Shown piece after piece: positions 1 to 8,155 of a stretch of 64,000 bases of DNA. Made by a program: the position numbers and the translations under genes. The stretch is taken from positions 62,001 to 126,000 of the forward strand of contig JACKKF010000005.1 in assembly GCA_020637555.1 (NCBI GenBank), read 5' to 3'. Source of the stretch: Rhodobacter sp. GTDB taxonomy: Bacteria; Pseudomonadota; Alphaproteobacteria; Rhodobacterales; Rhodobacteraceae. The notes under the pieces are model-generated. The model did not search any database. It saw only the letters and a list, made by a program, of their open reading frames with translations, and had not been told where the DNA came from. Position 1 is the stretch's first letter, and the number at the start of each line of letters is the position of its first letter.

Positions 1-523
1 TGGCGGCTTCGACCCCGGCGCGGGCGCTTTCGACCGCCGCATCGGCCGAGGCCGTGCTGTTCTGCGCACGGTAGCCTTCCTGCGACAGGCGGGTGACGGT
101 CTGCTGGTTGATCCGGGCCTCTTCCAGGCGGGCGCGGGCCTCGGTCAGGCGGGCCTCGGCCTCGGCCAGCATGGCGTTGCGGGTGCCCGAGTCCAGCTCG
201 CACAGCGTCTCGCCCTCGGACACGAGCGCGCCGCGCAGGCGCGGTTCCGAGACGACCAGGCCGCCGGTCTGCGCCCGCACTTCGACCTGACGCGAGGCCG
301 CGGTGCGTCCGCGCAGCACCACGGCGCTGTCCAGTTCGCGTTCTTCGATGCGCTGAACGACGACGGCAAAGGGCGCATCCTCGGTCGGCGTTGCGGCTTC
401 CGCGGCGGCCTCGGCATTGGCGGGCTCGACGCCCGCCAGCGCCATCAGCGACCCGCGTTCCATGACGAAGGCATAGAGAAACGCCAGCACCAGCGCGGCG
501 GTCAGAGGGGGCACGATACGCAT
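1..523 (-). CDS. RND efflux periplasmic adaptor subunit (HlyD/MFP family), partial
   Basis: The gene starts at 523 and runs off the left edge, so about 174 N-terminal residues are seen. A hydrophobic segment (about residues 5-20) looks like a signal-anchor. It is followed by an Ala/Glu-rich linker, then a beta-rich part with VLRGRTAASRQVEVRAQTGG and VSEGETLCELD, typical of the lipoyl/barrel-sandwich domain of membrane fusion proteins, and then the first helix of the coiled-coil hairpin (AEAEARLTEARARLEEARIN). Members of this family bridge an inner-membrane RND pump to an outer-membrane channel. The pump gene would be expected beyond the left edge. The substrate cannot be read from this fragment. 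Confidence 0.85.
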   Translation of the reverse strand, partial: MRIVPPLTAALVLAFLYAFVMERGSLMALAGVEPANAEAAAEAATPTEDAPFAVVVQRIEERELDSAVVLRGRTAASRQVEVRAQTGGLVVSEPRLRGALVSEGETLCELDSGTRNAMLAEAEARLTEARARLEEARINQQTVTRLSQEGYRAQNSTASADAAVESARAGVEAA

Positions 524-856
524 TCAGGCACCTGTTCCTGTCGTGCCTGCGGCCCGGGCCGAAGGCAAACCGATCCTGTCCGATCCCGCGAGGTCACGGC
601 GAGTTGACAGCCAGATAGGCGGAAAGCGTCCGAATTTCAATTCCGCCCCGGTGCGAAAGCCGCCGCCTGCGCGCCCGGGGGCACAGGCTGCGCGGCAATC
701 CGGCGCCCTGGGCCGCGCCGTGACGCGAAAAGCGGCGATCCACCGCCCGGCGTGGGGGTGCAGGCTTGGCAGCGCGGCGCTCTCGGGCTATGACGGGCCA
801 AAGCCCGGCGTGCGCCGTGCGCGCACCCGCCCCGCGGCAGAATTCGGAGACCAGAC
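524..856. other. intergenic region between the divergent adaptor and yfgM-like genes
   Basis: About 330 bases without a convincing gene. Open frames here are antisense or GC-driven and lack ribosome binding sites. It must hold the promoters of both diverging units, but I see no clear -35/-10 pair or operator palindrome. Confidence 0.5.
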
Positions 857-1513
857 GTGAGCAACCCCGACAGCTTCATCGACGAGGTGAACGAGGAACT
901 CAAGCGCGACCGCCTGTTCGCCGCGATCCGCAAATATGGCTGGATCGCCATTCTGGCGGTCCTGGTCGCGGTCGGTGCGACCAGTTGGAACGAATGGCGC
1001 AAGGCCCGTGATGAGGCCGCCGCGCAGGCCTTTGGCGATTCCGTCATCGCGGCGCTGGACCAGCAGGACGTGGCGCAGCGCCTCGGGTCCCTGCAGGCGA
1101 TCGATGCCCAGGGCGATCGCCAGGGCATCCTGAACCTGCTGATCGCTGCGACCGATCTGGCCGCGCAGGACCGGCCCGCCGCGCTGGCGGCCCTGGCCGC
1201 GGTCGAGAATGACGCCGCCCTGCCGATGAGCTATCGTCAGATCGCGGCGCTCAAGCGCGTGACGGTGGGCGGGGCCGACATTCCCGTCGACGCGCGCAGG
1301 GCGACCTTGCAGGGTCTGGCCGCGCCGGGGCAGGCGTTCCGTCCGCTGGCGCTGGAACAACTGGCGCTTCTGGCGATGGAGACCGGCGATCACGACGGGG
1401 CCCTGCAACAGGCGCAGGCGTTGCTGCAGGAACCCGACCTGACCGACGGACTGCGCCGTCGCGTGGCCCAACTGATTGTCGTGCTGGGCGGTGTGCCCGG
1501 CGATCTAGGCTGA
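857..1513 (+). CDS. YfgM-like tetratricopeptide-repeat membrane protein
   Basis: 218 residues starting at GTG 857, six bases after GGAG. A charged N-terminal segment (1-27) precedes one transmembrane helix (about 28-46), followed by a long Ala/Leu-rich helical domain that fits the TPR-like fold of the YfgM/TPR_21 family. In E. coli YfgM is an inner-membrane protein associated with SecYEG and periplasmic chaperones. The order yfgM-bamB-der is conserved in many proteobacteria and is present here, which supports the call. The stop is 36 bases before the start of the bamB-like gene, so the two are probably co-transcribed. Confidence 0.82.
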   Translation: MSNPDSFIDEVNEELKRDRLFAAIRKYGWIAILAVLVAVGATSWNEWRKARDEAAAQAFGDSVIAALDQQDVAQRLGSLQAIDAQGDRQGILNLLIAATDLAAQDRPAALAALAAVENDAALPMSYRQIAALKRVTVGGADIPVDARRATLQGLAAPGQAFRPLALEQLALLAMETGDHDGALQQAQALLQEPDLTDGLRRRVAQLIVVLGGVPGDLG

Positions 1514-1548
1514 CCGCCCCCATGGCGGCAATCCCCGGAGACCGGCTT

Positions 1549-2859
1549 GTGAGCGTGTTCAGAACCTTGGCCCTGGTCGGAATCGCCGCGCTGGCGATCA
1601 CCGGCTGCAACCGTGAACGTCCGCTGGAGGGCGAGCGCGTGAACCTGCGCGCGCCCTGGGGCGCCGAGGACCCGACGGTCGAGAACCGGGCCACGCCGAT
1701 CAGCATTCCGGCGGCCCGCGCGAACGGGTCCTGGACGCAGCGTCAGGGCAGCCCGACGGGACGGCCGGTCAACCCGTCGCTGTCGGCGAACCCGCAACTG
1801 GCCTGGTCGGTGCCGATCGGTGCCGGCGACAGCCGCCGCGTGCGCCTGACCACCGATCCCGTTTCCGATGGAACGCGCATCTACACGCTGGACGCCCATG
1901 CGCGCGTGCAGGCCACCACCCCTGCCGGGCAGGTGGTCTGGAGCGAGGACATCACGCCGACCCGCGACCAGAGTACCTCGGCCTCGGGCGGGGCGCTGGC
2001 GGTGTCGGGCGGCAAGCTGTTCGTGGCATCTGCCTTTGCCTTTCTGGCCGCGCTGGATGCGGACACCGGGCAGGAATTGTGGCGTGTCGATTTCGACGCG
2101 CCTCTGACCGGCTCGCCGGCGGTCCAGGGCAACAGCGTCTATGTCACCGCCGCCGACAGCACGATGTGGAGCCTCGACATTGCGGACGGCCGCATCCAGT
2201 GGACCATCCCGGGCACCCCGTCGCTGTCCACCTTCGCGCGTGGTTCGGCCCCGGCGATCGCCGGCGATTTCGTCGTGTTCCCGACGCAGGCGGGCGAACT
2301 GACGGCGGTTCGCCGGTCGAATGGCGGGCAGGCCTGGACAACCATCGCCGCCGGCCGCCGTCTGGGGGCTGCCTCGGCCACGATCTCGGCGTTGACGGGG
2401 GATCCGGTGGTGGACGGCGGGCGCATCTACGCCGCGAACCAGTCGGGCCGCACCTTTGCTATCGACGCCCGCACCGGTCAGGACATCTGGAGCGTGGACG
2501 AAGGCGCCTTTGCCCCGGTCTGGCCGGTGGGCGGGTCGGTGTTCCTGGTCAGCGACCAGAACCGCCTGTTGCGGCTGGATGCGCGCGACGGTTCGGTCAT
2601 CTGGGCGCAGCAGTTGCCGCTTTACACGACCGAACGGGTGCGCCGCCGGCTGGGGATCTACCCGCAACACGGGCCGGTTCTGGCCGGTGGGCGGCTTTGG
2701 GTGGCTTCGGGTGACGGGGCGCTCAGGGGCTTTGATCCGACCTCGGGCGAGACGGTGGCGCAGATCGAGATTCCGGGCGGTGCTGCCTCGGGCCCGATCG
2801 TGGTCGGCGGGACGATGTATATCCTGTCGCGCGACGGTGCGCTGCTGGCGTATCGCTGA
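1549..2859 (+). CDS. bamB: PQQ-like beta-propeller lipoprotein, BamB-like outer-membrane assembly factor
   Basis: I chose GTG 1549 rather than ATG 1522, because GGAG lies eight bases upstream and translation then begins with a clean lipoprotein signal: a hydrophobic stretch ending in the lipobox AITGC with Cys20 as the lipidated residue. The mature part has repeated propeller blades with W-x-x-x-x-G-type elements such as LDADTGQELWRVDFD, LDIADGRIQWTIPG and IDARTGQDIWSVDEG. BamB is the propeller subunit of the beta-barrel assembly complex that inserts outer-membrane proteins. The location between yfgM-like and der genes is the classical one. Length is 436 residues, slightly longer than E. coli BamB. 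Confidence 0.85.
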   Translation: MSVFRTLALVGIAALAITGCNRERPLEGERVNLRAPWGAEDPTVENRATPISIPAARANGSWTQRQGSPTGRPVNPSLSANPQLAWSVPIGAGDSRRVRLTTDPVSDGTRIYTLDAHARVQATTPAGQVVWSEDITPTRDQSTSASGGALAVSGGKLFVASAFAFLAALDADTGQELWRVDFDAPLTGSPAVQGNSVYVTAADSTMWSLDIADGRIQWTIPGTPSLSTFARGSAPAIAGDFVVFPTQAGELTAVRRSNGGQAWTTIAAGRRLGAASATISALTGDPVVDGGRIYAANQSGRTFAIDARTGQDIWSVDEGAFAPVWPVGGSVFLVSDQNRLLRLDARDGSVIWAQQLPLYTTERVRRRLGIYPQHGPVLAGGRLWVASGDGALRGFDPTSGETVAQIEIPGGAASGPIVVGGTMYILSRDGALLAYR

Positions 2860-2919
2860 CGCTTTACAAAGCCCGCGCCGCCGCCTATGTCGGCGCCTTC
2901 GCACGCTCTGGAGGGCGCG

Positions 2920-4392
2920 ATGAGCTTTACCCTGGCCCTGGTCGGCCGCCCGAATGTGGGCAAGTCCACGCTGTTCAACCGCCTTGTCGGCAAACGACTG
3001 GCCCTGGTCGATGACCAGCCGGGTGTCACGCGCGACCTGCGCGAAGGCGCGGCGCGGCTGGGCGACATGCGCTTTACCGTCTTTGACACCGCCGGGCTTG
3101 AGAATGTCACCGACGACAGCCTGCAGGGGCGGATGCGCCGCCTGACCGAACGGGCGGTCGAAATGGTGGATGTCTGCCTGTTCATGATCGACGCCCGGGT
3201 CGGCATCACCCCGGCCGACGAGATCTTTGCCGACATCCTGCGCCGCCGCGCGCGGCATGTCATCCTCGCCGCGAACAAGGCCGAGGGGAACGCCGGCGAG
3301 GGCGGTTTCCTCGAGGCCTATTCGCTGGGGTTGGGCGAACCCGTGCGCCTGTCGGCGGAACACGGGCAGGGGATGGAGGAACTCTATCACATCCTGCGCC
3401 CGCTGGCGCTGGAGTTCGACGCCCGCGAGGAGGCCGAGGCCCCCGTCACCGACGTGAGCGTGGCCGAGGACAGCGAGGACGACAACACCGAAGGCGAGGA
3501 CGCCCCGGTCTGGGCGCCGACGGAAAAGCGGCCGCTTCAGGTCGCCGTGATCGGTCGGCCGAACGCCGGCAAGTCCACCCTGATCAACCAGATCATCGGC
3601 GAGGATCGCCTGCTGACCGGGCCCGAGGCCGGGATCACCCGCGACTCGATCGCGCTGCCCTTCACCTGGAACGGCACGCCGATGCGCCTGTTCGATACCG
3701 CCGGGATGCGCCGCCGCGCCCGCGTCAACGACAAGGTCGAGAAGCTGTCGGTCGCGGATGGTCTGCGCGCGGTCAAGTTCGCCGAGGTGGTGGTGGTGCT
3801 GCTGGACGCGGCCATTCCCTTCGAGACACAGGACCTGCGCATCGCCGATCTTGCCGAGACCGAGGGGCGCGCGGTCGTCGTCGCCGTCAACAAATGGGAT
3901 CTGGAGGACGAGAAGCAGGACAAGCTGCGCGCCCTGCTCGAGGCCTTTGAACGGATGCTGCCGCAGTTGAAGGGGGCACCGCTGGTCACGGTTTCGGCCC
4001 GGACCGGGCGCGGCCTGGACCGGCTGCACGCGGCGATCCTGCGCGCCCATGCGATCTGGAACCGCCGGGTCGGCACCTCGCGCCTGAACCAGTGGCTGGC
4101 GGCGATGACCGAAAGCCACCCGCCGCCCGCGCCCGGCGGCCGCCGCATCAAGCTGCGCTACATCACCCAGGCCAAGACCCGCCCGCCGGGTTTCGTGGTG
4201 AAATGTTCGCACCCCGAGGATCTGCCGGAAAGCTACCGCCGCTATCTGGTGAACGGGTTGCGCGAGAGTTTCGACATGCCGGGCACGCCCATCCGGCTGT
4301 ATTTCCGGGGCTCGGGCGACCAGAACCCCTATCGCGGCAAGAAATCCTCGCAGCCCTCGCGGTTGAAGAAGCACATCAAGCCCGGGCATTGA
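2920..4392 (+). CDS. der: ribosome biogenesis GTPase Der (EngA)
   Basis: 490 residues. ATG 2920 is preferred over the in-frame ATG 2887 because GGAGGG precedes it at proper spacing and the protein then begins SFTLALVGRPNVGKS as usual. There are two tandem GTPase domains: G1 GRPNVGKS at residues 9-16 with DTAGL and NKAE, and a second G1 GRPNAGKS at 212-219 with DTAGM and NKWD. An acidic linker joins them and a C-terminal KH-like domain ends in a basic tail. Der acts in late 50S subunit assembly and is generally essential. The gene is third in the yfgM-bamB-der cluster and is followed by a repeat-rich terminator region. Confidence 0.97.
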   Translation: MSFTLALVGRPNVGKSTLFNRLVGKRLALVDDQPGVTRDLREGAARLGDMRFTVFDTAGLENVTDDSLQGRMRRLTERAVEMVDVCLFMIDARVGITPADEIFADILRRRARHVILAANKAEGNAGEGGFLEAYSLGLGEPVRLSAEHGQGMEELYHILRPLALEFDAREEAEAPVTDVSVAEDSEDDNTEGEDAPVWAPTEKRPLQVAVIGRPNAGKSTLINQIIGEDRLLTGPEAGITRDSIALPFTWNGTPMRLFDTAGMRRRARVNDKVEKLSVADGLRAVKFAEVVVVLLDAAIPFETQDLRIADLAETEGRAVVVAVNKWDLEDEKQDKLRALLEAFERMLPQLKGAPLVTVSARTGRGLDRLHAAILRAHAIWNRRVGTSRLNQWLAAMTESHPPPAPGGRRIKLRYITQAKTRPPGFVVKCSHPEDLPESYRRYLVNGLRESFDMPGTPIRLYFRGSGDQNPYRGKKSSQPSRLKKHIKPGH

Positions 4393-4479
4393 GCCGGGCG
4401 GGAGCCAACTGGTGCGCGGGTGTTTGCCGGCGCGTCGATGGCGGCGGCGCTCGGCCCCCGTCGAGGGGGCCTCGCGCCG

Positions 4480-4568
4480 GTGGGGGCCAGCCCCCACGCC
4501 CCAGCCGGGAGGATTTTCCATCCTCCCGGACCCTCCTGGAGGATATTTGGCGCACAAAGAGGGGGGCG
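4480..4568. repeat. intergenic palindromic repeat and likely terminator between der and dddP
   Basis: Two strong hairpins follow each other: GTGGGGGC/GCCCCCAC (4480-4497, two-base loop) and CCGGGAGGA/TCCTCCCGG (4505-4529, seven-base loop). The segment GAGGATATTTGGCGCACAAA (from about 4539) with the following G-run recurs in similar form near 62445-62470. It lies between two convergent stop codons, so it probably ends transcription from both sides. Such repeats are common between Rhodobacteraceae genes. Confidence 0.6.
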
Positions 4569-4569
4569 G

Positions 4570-5904
4570 TCAGCCCATGAGGGCGGGGTCTAACGGATAG
4601 CGGGTCAGGTTTTCATGGCCCGTTTCGGTGATGAGAACCTGGTCCTCGAGCTTGATCGAGAAGTCGCCGCCCTCGGGCGAGACCAGCGCCTCGACGCAGA
4701 GCACCATGCCGGGTTCCAGTGCCACGTCGAAGGCGCCGGGCACCCAGCCGTCGGGGTAGGGGACATAGGGCCATTCGTCGCACAGCCCCACGCCATGCAT
4801 CTTGCACGAGTATTTCTGTGCCCAATACTGCGCGTCCAGCTGATGGCCGGCGTGCACGAGATCCTCGATCGTGACGCCCGGTTTCAGCATCGCCATGTTC
4901 TGCGCGATGTGATCGACCGCGTGATGCATGGCCGAGATCATGGCATTGCCGGGCCGCTGGTCGCCGATCCACCAGGTGCGGCTGATGTCGATGCAGAAGC
5001 CGTAGCAACCGATCAGATCGGTGTCGAAGGCGACGATCTCGTTCGGCTGGATGATCCGCGGGCCGCATTCCTGAAACCAGGGATTGGTGCGCGGACCCGA
5101 CGCGAGGAGCCGTGTCTCGATCCATTCGCCGCCGCGACGGATGTTGGATTTGTGCAGTTCGGCCCAGACGTCATCCTCGGATATGCCGCCTTTCGGGATC
5201 TCGGTGCGGGCAAAATGTTCCATTTCCGCAATGGATGCCTCGCACGCCCGGTGCGCGGCCCGCATCGCCAGGATTTCGTCAGGGCCTTTGACGGACCGCG
5301 CGCGTTCGGTCACTTCCTCGCCTTCGTGGATTTCGAACCCGGCGCGTTCCAGGGCCTTGAGCCCGAGGATCTGGATCTTGTCGATGGCCAGCCGCCGATT
5401 CGTTCCGGCGTGGGCGCGCATGACCTCGGTGATCTGTCCGGCAAAGCTGCGCGCATCCTCGACGCCCTTGTCGCCGGACACGGCGTAGAAGAACGACGCG
5501 CCGTGGCGCAGTTCCTTCACCAGCGGGTTGAAATCCACCAGAAACGGCGCCTGCTTGTATTCCCAGACCACCATGTGCCCGTCGGCGCAGACCAGGCAGG
5601 CTCGGAACGGGTTATGACTGTTCCACAGCTGCATGTTGGTGGTGTCGGTGGCGTAGCGGATGTTCAGCGGGTCGAACAGCAGCAGTCCGCCAAGCGCGCG
5701 GGCGTTGATGGCATCGACCAGACGTTGCAGCCGATAGGCGCGCATCCGGTCCAGATTGGGCAGGGCCAGTCCCTGGGCCTGCCATTCGCGGAACGCCAGT
5801 TGGGTTGGCCCGATCTCGACCCGGTCGTTGTCATTGGGCGTGCCGTCCCCCAGGGTCGCGCCGCGGCTGGGGTCGATCTTGCGCCGGTCAGAGTAGTGGT
5901 CCAT
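4570..5904 (-). CDS. dddP: dimethylsulfoniopropionate (DMSP) lyase DddP, M24 peptidase fold
   Basis: 444 residues, starting at 5904 behind a strong AGGAGGAG. The N-terminus (RKIDPSRGATLGDGTPNDND) and IRYAT.. TNMQLWN match my recollection of Roseobacter DddP. All residues known to matter in DddP are present, each one position earlier than in the published numbering: metal ligands D294, D296, D306, H370, E405, E420 and the proposed catalytic base D376 (in HGVGLCDEWP). DddP is a cytoplasmic M24-type metalloprotein that cleaves DMSP to dimethyl sulfide and acrylate instead of cutting peptides. It diverges from a DUF3445 gene. The alternative would be a close DddP-like M24 paralogue with another substrate, but the full residue set makes the lyase more likely. 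Confidence 0.85.
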   Translation of the reverse strand: MDHYSDRRKIDPSRGATLGDGTPNDNDRVEIGPTQLAFREWQAQGLALPNLDRMRAYRLQRLVDAINARALGGLLLFDPLNIRYATDTTNMQLWNSHNPFRACLVCADGHMVVWEYKQAPFLVDFNPLVKELRHGASFFYAVSGDKGVEDARSFAGQITEVMRAHAGTNRRLAIDKIQILGLKALERAGFEIHEGEEVTERARSVKGPDEILAMRAAHRACEASIAEMEHFARTEIPKGGISEDDVWAELHKSNIRRGGEWIETRLLASGPRTNPWFQECGPRIIQPNEIVAFDTDLIGCYGFCIDISRTWWIGDQRPGNAMISAMHHAVDHIAQNMAMLKPGVTIEDLVHAGHQLDAQYWAQKYSCKMHGVGLCDEWPYVPYPDGWVPGAFDVALEPGMVLCVEALVSPEGGDFSIKLEDQVLITETGHENLTRYPLDPALMG

Positions 5905-5983
5905 GGTCGCTCCTCCTGTCCCAGGCAGCCTGCGGTGGTGTCGCTGGACAGTCTTGTCCAATAGCGACCGGAGGGTCGAAAAC

Positions 5984-6763
5984 ATGGCGGTTTTGCACGC
6001 ATCCCTGCCGTTCAGACCCTGGGCGGACCCCCGTCTGGCGCGTTTGCCGGGCATCCAGCCGCTGGATCCGGCCGACTGGTTGCGCGTGGACGAGGTCCAT
6101 GCCGCGCAGATGGCGGAACGCGACCGGCTGATTGCGACCCGGCCCGAGGATGTGCATGCGCTGTTGCCCCAGGCCGAAGAGGCCGCACGCGAGCTTTATG
6201 GAGCGGTTCTGGAACGCCTGCCGGCGCTGGGTTTCGTGGCCGAAGGGCCAGCCTGGCGCCGTCCCGACGGGTGTCTGATCACACCCGATCCGGCGCAGCC
6301 GCTGCTGTCGCTGGGACGGCTTGTGCAAGAGGATCTTTGCCTGATGCAGGCAGGGCCCGAGGGCCATCATGTGTTGACCGGCGCAATCCTGTGCTTTCCG
6401 GCCAGCTGGACCCTGGCTGAAAAACTGGGGCGCGGCCTGCCCGGCATCCACGGGCCGGTCGCGGGATATGCCGGCGATCTGGCGGTGCGCGTGCAACGCC
6501 TGTTCGATGCGATCCGGCCCGAGGCGCCGTTGTGGCGGGCCAACGCACTGACCTATGCGGACCCGGCGCTGCATCAACCCCGGCGCGAGGGGCAGACGAA
6601 GCCTCGGACGCGGGGACCGGACGGCTATGTGCGGTCGGAACGGCAATGCCTGCTGCGCTTGCCGGTGTCGCGTGCGGTGGTCTTTTCCATCCATACCTAT
6701 GTGGTCCGCGCGGATACGCTGAGCCCCGAGGATCTGGCACAGCTGCGCGCTGGTCGTCATTGA
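5984..6763 (+). CDS. DUF3445 (haem-dependent oxidative N-demethylase alpha-like) protein
   Basis: 259 residues from ATG 5984 with GGAGGG eight bases upstream. The sequence (FRPWADPRLARLPGIQPLDPADWL near the start, LVQEDLCLM, FPASWTLAEKLGRGLPGIHGPV, RSERQCLLRLPVSRAVVFSIHTYV) is characteristic of DUF3445. That family contains the alpha subunit of a haem-dependent oxidative N-demethylase acting on small methylated amines. No partner beta/gamma subunit genes are visible beside it, so the activity here is not assured. It diverges from dddP, with 79 bases between the start codons. Demethylation of a methylated compound would fit that neighbour, but this is only an inference from position. Confidence 0.75.
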   Translation: MAVLHASLPFRPWADPRLARLPGIQPLDPADWLRVDEVHAAQMAERDRLIATRPEDVHALLPQAEEAARELYGAVLERLPALGFVAEGPAWRRPDGCLITPDPAQPLLSLGRLVQEDLCLMQAGPEGHHVLTGAILCFPASWTLAEKLGRGLPGIHGPVAGYAGDLAVRVQRLFDAIRPEAPLWRANALTYADPALHQPRREGQTKPRTRGPDGYVRSERQCLLRLPVSRAVVFSIHTYVVRADTLSPEDLAQLRAGRH

Positions 6764-6788
6764 GCCGCCGTCGGCAGGCCGCGCCCCC

Positions 6789-7574
6789 CTATGACAGCCC
6801 GCCGAGCAGCGCCGCCCAGGCGCCGACGGCGGCCGCCCGCGGCAGGGTTTCGCGCAGCGCAGCGGTCAGGCGTTCCTGGTCGCGGTCGATGGCCGGCAGG
6901 CCACGGGCGCGGATCCGTTCCGTTCCGAACAGGGTGCCCAGACTGTGTTGCCGGTCCCGGTCCAGGCGCGAGGTCGGCTTGGGCGTGGCCGGGGGCAGGG
7001 CGGGGCGCGCGACCGACTGGCGATCGGGCGCGGTGGGCCGCAGCAGGCGCGATTCGGGATCGCCTGGCTGTGTCAGCAGGGCAGGATCGAGCGCGCGGAA
7101 TTCGGCCAGGGTCAGGGCCAGCCCACCGGGTTGCCAGACCAGCAGCGCCGGTGGCGCGGCCTCGATCACCGGCAGCAGGCTGAGACGCCCTTCGCGGATG
7201 AGCTCGTGCGCGGCGGTCTCGGCATCGGGGGGCAGGGCGCCGCGTCGGCGCAGCAGAAATCCCAGGGCATGGCGATGGCGCCTGAGCGCGCGCGCCAGAT
7301 GGACGCGGGCGAAATCCGGGCCCGGTTCCCTGTGGGGCCGCACCACGCCTTCGATCGCGCGCGCGGGCAGGGGGGCGGGGGCAAGGGTCAGCACGATGTC
7401 GAAGGGATCGGACCGGATGCGCAGCCCGGCCGCGTTCAACTTGATCCCGCCGATCCGCCGACCGGAGCCCCGCAGATCGTCGATCAGGAATTGCATCGCC
7501 AGCACCAGATCCGGCACCGGCTCTTCCGGCCCGTACAGCAAGGTCGCTCCGGCGATTCCCGTGCCTTTGCGCAT
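6789..7574 (-). CDS. conserved hypothetical protein
   Basis: 261 residues. This frame is preferred over an overlapping longer one because it opens with an AGGACGG ribosome site before ATG 7574 and reads as ordinary protein (LYGPEEPVPDLVLAMQFLID, GGIKLNAAGLRIRSDPFDIV, LIREGRLSLLPVIEAAPPALLVWQ). The C-terminal 100 residues are Arg/Pro/Ala-rich with weaker composition. There is no signal peptide or transmembrane helix. I do not recognise the family. It converges on the DUF3445 gene with only 25 bases between the stops. Confidence 0.55.
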   Translation of the reverse strand: MRKGTGIAGATLLYGPEEPVPDLVLAMQFLIDDLRGSGRRIGGIKLNAAGLRIRSDPFDIVLTLAPAPLPARAIEGVVRPHREPGPDFARVHLARALRRHRHALGFLLRRRGALPPDAETAAHELIREGRLSLLPVIEAAPPALLVWQPGGLALTLAEFRALDPALLTQPGDPESRLLRPTAPDRQSVARPALPPATPKPTSRLDRDRQHSLGTLFGTERIRARGLPAIDRDQERLTAALRETLPRAAAVGAWAALLGGLS

Positions 7575-7689
7575 CCAACCCCGTCCTTTCGCGCGTCCGC
7601 GAGAACGATAGCATTGCAGCCTGGGATGCGAATGGCGAAAATCGTTACAATTTCATGGACGCCGCACGGCGCGGCGGCGGAGCCTGCCG

Positions 7690-8070
7690 TCAGAAATACT
7701 GATACAGGCCCCAGTCATAATAGAGCTGCTGGCCCAGCCGGGTGATCTGGTCCCAGAGTTGCGGTTGCGAGCGCACGACCGCGTAGATCACGAAGAGACC
7801 GACGATCAGGGCCACCCGGCCAAAGCCCCGGTTGCCGGATTGCCCGGGCGTCGCGCGTCCTGCACCGCCCGCGCCTTGCAGCAATCCCCAGGGACCGCTT
7901 GGCTGTGACTGCCGGCCCGTGGCGCCGCGACCGATGGCGCGCGCCTTTTCAGCGCGCGGCGCGGTGACGGACGACGGTGCATCCCGCCGGGGCGGGTCCA
8001 GCAGGTAATTCCGGTGTTGATACTTGCGATTCGCCGGGTGCCGGACGTCGATGGGATGATACTTGCTCAT
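7690..8070 (-). CDS. small conserved membrane protein, function unknown
   Basis: 126 residues. I start it at ATG 8070 (MSKYHPIDVRHP); upstream in-frame sequence lies antisense to the glnA 3' end and is rejected. The N-terminal 80 residues are hydrophilic and Arg/Pro/Gly-rich, then one transmembrane helix (FGRVALIVGLFVIYAVV) and a short aromatic tail ending WGLYQYF. No enzymatic motif is visible. It follows glnA in the same direction, 85 bases downstream. Confidence 0.6.
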   Translation of the reverse strand: MSKYHPIDVRHPANRKYQHRNYLLDPPRRDAPSSVTAPRAEKARAIGRGATGRQSQPSGPWGLLQGAGGAGRATPGQSGNRGFGRVALIVGLFVIYAVVRSQPQLWDQITRLGQQLYYDWGLYQYF

Positions 8071-8109
8071 GGTGTCAGAATAGCACGCCCCGCTGCCTGC
8101 GCACGCAGG

Positions 8110-8140
8110 AAAAAGGGGCGCCCGAGGGCGCCCCTTTCGA
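8110..8140 (-). terminator. hairpin after glnA
   Basis: The inverted pair GGGGCGCCC / GGGCGCCCC at 8116-8136 is a perfect 9-bp stem with a 3-base loop, flanked by AAAA and TTTC. It lies about 20 bases beyond the glnA stop on the minus strand and fits an intrinsic terminator. Confidence 0.65.
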
Positions 8141-8155
8141 TGTGATCGCCGCCGA

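Noticed and set aside
1390..4557. 1055-codon open frame on the minus strand
   Set aside because: It lies wholly antisense to the yfgM-like, bamB-like and der genes. Its translation is Arg/Gly/His/Gln-rich low-complexity sequence without domains, typical of high-GC shadows.
4615..5964. 449-codon plus-strand frame
   Set aside because: Antisense shadow of dddP.
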